Assembly: GCF_001549985.1 (NCBI RefSeq)
Contig: NZ_LROZ01000018.1
Location: forward strand, 20,057 to 84,056
DNA from: Myroides odoratus
GTDB taxonomy: Bacteria; Bacteroidota; Bacteroidia; Flavobacteriales; Flavobacteriaceae
Length of the DNA stretch: 64,000 bases
Direction: 5' to 3'
Positions 62,802-64,000 of this stretch are shown here, piece after piece; the stretch's first letter is position 1; every line of letters starts with the position of its first letter. Below the pieces are notes generated by a model. That model saw only the letters and a list, made by a program, of their open reading frames with translations. It was not told where the DNA came from and made no database searches. A program made the position numbers and the translations under genes.

Positions 62802-64000
62802 ATGCAGGAATTTTTCTCACAAAGTCAGAATTTCATTGGATCCCATCAAACGGGGATTGATCCAAGAACGGGTGTCTTTACTCTACACCTCCCTTTAGCC
62901 AGCATCCATGCAAATTACGGTATGGGTCCAGAGGTTTCCTTGTTTTTGACAGGTAGCTCTTTAAGTCAAGAAGATGAGGGCTTTGGCGCTGGTTTTGGAC
63001 TTCCTTTTACCACTTATGACAAGCCCAATCGACTGCTGCGATTATCTACAGGGGAGCAGTATTTAGTGGAGGATGATAGCGATCATTATGAAGGTGAAAT
63101 CACCGTCAAACAAAAAAAGCTGAACAACTTTATCTTTGAGCGTGTCAATGCTTCTGCTACAGAAGTGGGCTATTACAAAGTGATCTATAAATCAGGGTTG
63201 GTTGAGATTTTAGATAGTCCCTCTTCTTTGGAACCTATTAAAAATACCGTTAGTATTCAGACTTATGAAGGCCATGCGGTGTACTTGAAATGGGAAGGAA
63301 ACGTTGCTCGTTTAGCCTCTATTGCTGATGATCATCACACTTTGGTAGAGATTAGTTACCAGGACCGTCATGCTCCTGTTGTTTCTGTTTTCCCCGGAGA
63401 GGAAGAAGCTTACCAGATTCAATTGACCATCGGCAATGGTTTTTTGGAAAAGGTGAGACAGCTGGAAGAAAACTACACGTGGTTGTTTTACTATACCGCC
63501 GAAGGGTTTATCAAGGAGATCAAACACCCGACAGGACTGATTGAAACGATTGAGTATCAGAGGGGGGTTTTTCGATTTCCCGATGATGTATACCCCGCCT
63601 TATCCGCAGCTACTCGCCATACCTTAGCTCCAGGAAATAATCAACCCAATATCACCTCTACCTATAGCTTTACTTCGAATAACTACTTAGGGTATAACAG
63701 CGGACTTGCCTTTGAGCAGGATCGCGATAACTTATACACGGTGTTGAGTACGTATGTCTATGGTTCTACCGCCAAGCAAACCCAGGGCAATTTGACCATT
63801 GAAACTGAACGTACTTATAATAGTTTCCATTTGAATACCAGTGAAGTCACCACTTTTCGCTCCTCTGATGGAGTAAGGAGCATACAGGTTGATTTGGAGT
63901 ATTACGCCCATATCGGGATTCCCTTTGAGGCTCAGCCCAATCAATTTCAATTGATCAAACAAAAGACAACCACCTGGCGCGATTCCAGTGGAACCCGTCA
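62802..64000 (+). CDS. Large RHS/YD-type surface or toxin protein, 5' part
   Basis: 399 codons are open from the ATG at 62802 to the window end with no stop. It starts MQEFFSQSQNFIGSHQTGID, then DPRTGVFTLHLPLASI and GFGAGFGLPFTTYDKPNRLL, RLSTGEQYLVEDD. This is the N-terminal pattern of RHS-repeat/YD-type proteins (polymorphic toxins and insecticidal-type shells). No signal peptide is visible. G+C is clearly higher than in neighbours (for example 28 of 60 bases at 63001-63060), with many CCC, GGG and CTG codons, suggesting transfer. The 3' part, where any toxin tip would be, lies outside the window. Confidence 0.8.
   Translation, partial: MQEFFSQSQNFIGSHQTGIDPRTGVFTLHLPLASIHANYGMGPEVSLFLTGSSLSQEDEGFGAGFGLPFTTYDKPNRLLRLSTGEQYLVEDDSDHYEGEITVKQKKLNNFIFERVNASATEVGYYKVIYKSGLVEILDSPSSLEPIKNTVSIQTYEGHAVYLKWEGNVARLASIADDHHTLVEISYQDRHAPVVSVFPGEEEAYQIQLTIGNGFLEKVRQLEENYTWLFYYTAEGFIKEIKHPTGLIETIEYQRGVFRFPDDVYPALSAATRHTLAPGNNQPNITSTYSFTSNNYLGYNSGLAFEQDRDNLYTVLSTYVYGSTAKQTQGNLTIETERTYNSFHLNTSEVTTFRSSDGVRSIQVDLEYYAHIGIPFEAQPNQFQLIKQKTTTWRDSSGTR

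Overview
This 64 kb window looks like chromosomal core sequence from a member of the Flavobacteriaceae (Bacteroidota), probably Myroides or a close relative. The genus is an inference from the gene set and protein style, not a search result. Support comes from the low GC content (roughly one third G+C by eye), the many perfect TAnnTTTG -7 promoter boxes of the Bacteroidota sigma factor, weak Shine-Dalgarno signals, a type IX secretion (T9SS) sorting domain, a PorV/PorQ-family protein, an OMP_b-brl_3 TonB-dependent receptor, and families typical of this phylum (DUF3667, DUF2911, DUF4105). There are no rRNA genes, insertion sequences, phages or CRISPR arrays.

Layout. 1-6.7 kb: end of a DinB-family gene, a WYL-domain regulator, the rpsF-rpsR-rplI ribosomal operon, an XRE regulator with a membrane tail, a DMP19-like protein and priA. 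6.7-16.9 kb: small envelope proteins, YihY, nadC, a DJ-1/PfpI protein, a YceI lipoprotein, a YpdA-like flavoprotein, a Fur-family regulator, an aromatic amino acid permease, tcdA and a short TatD protein. 17-27.5 kb: valS, a DUF1573 protein, a decayed lipoprotein pseudogene, a porV-like/DUF4105/cpsB-like run, pssA, DUF3667, a NYN-LOTUS protein and a LOG protein. 27.6-36.3 kb: accessory surface block with a TonB-dependent outer-membrane protein, cls, a secreted adhesin-like protein, a tandem pair of GQSN-type esterases (one with a T9SS tail), then five tandem tRNA-Thr(TGT) genes on a 113-bp period. 36.4-47.5 kb: manA, queD, idi, recQ, the kdsD-tatC-lptB operon and the capsule export pair wza-wzc. 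47.7-62.2 kb: monomeric icd, an orphan lipoprotein, purB, DUF2911, dsbD-tilS, PASTA-rluD, ddl-coaD, a NUDIX gene divergent from pyrE, and an SRPBCC gene. 62.8-64 kb: the 5' part of a large RHS/YD-type gene, visibly richer in GC, running off the window end.

The genes form coherent envelope groups: kdsD and lptB (LPS), wza/wzc and the PHP phosphatase (capsule or exopolysaccharide), ddl (peptidoglycan), pssA/cls (phospholipids), tatC, dsbD and T9SS-type secretion. The strongest points for follow-up are the truncated RHS gene, the recently duplicated and partly homogenised esterase pair, the fivefold tRNA-Thr array, the RecQ without its zinc cysteines, the two-lesion pseudogene, and several unexplained intergenic repeats and palindromes. 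I did not find a clear multi-gene defence system or other obviously new system.
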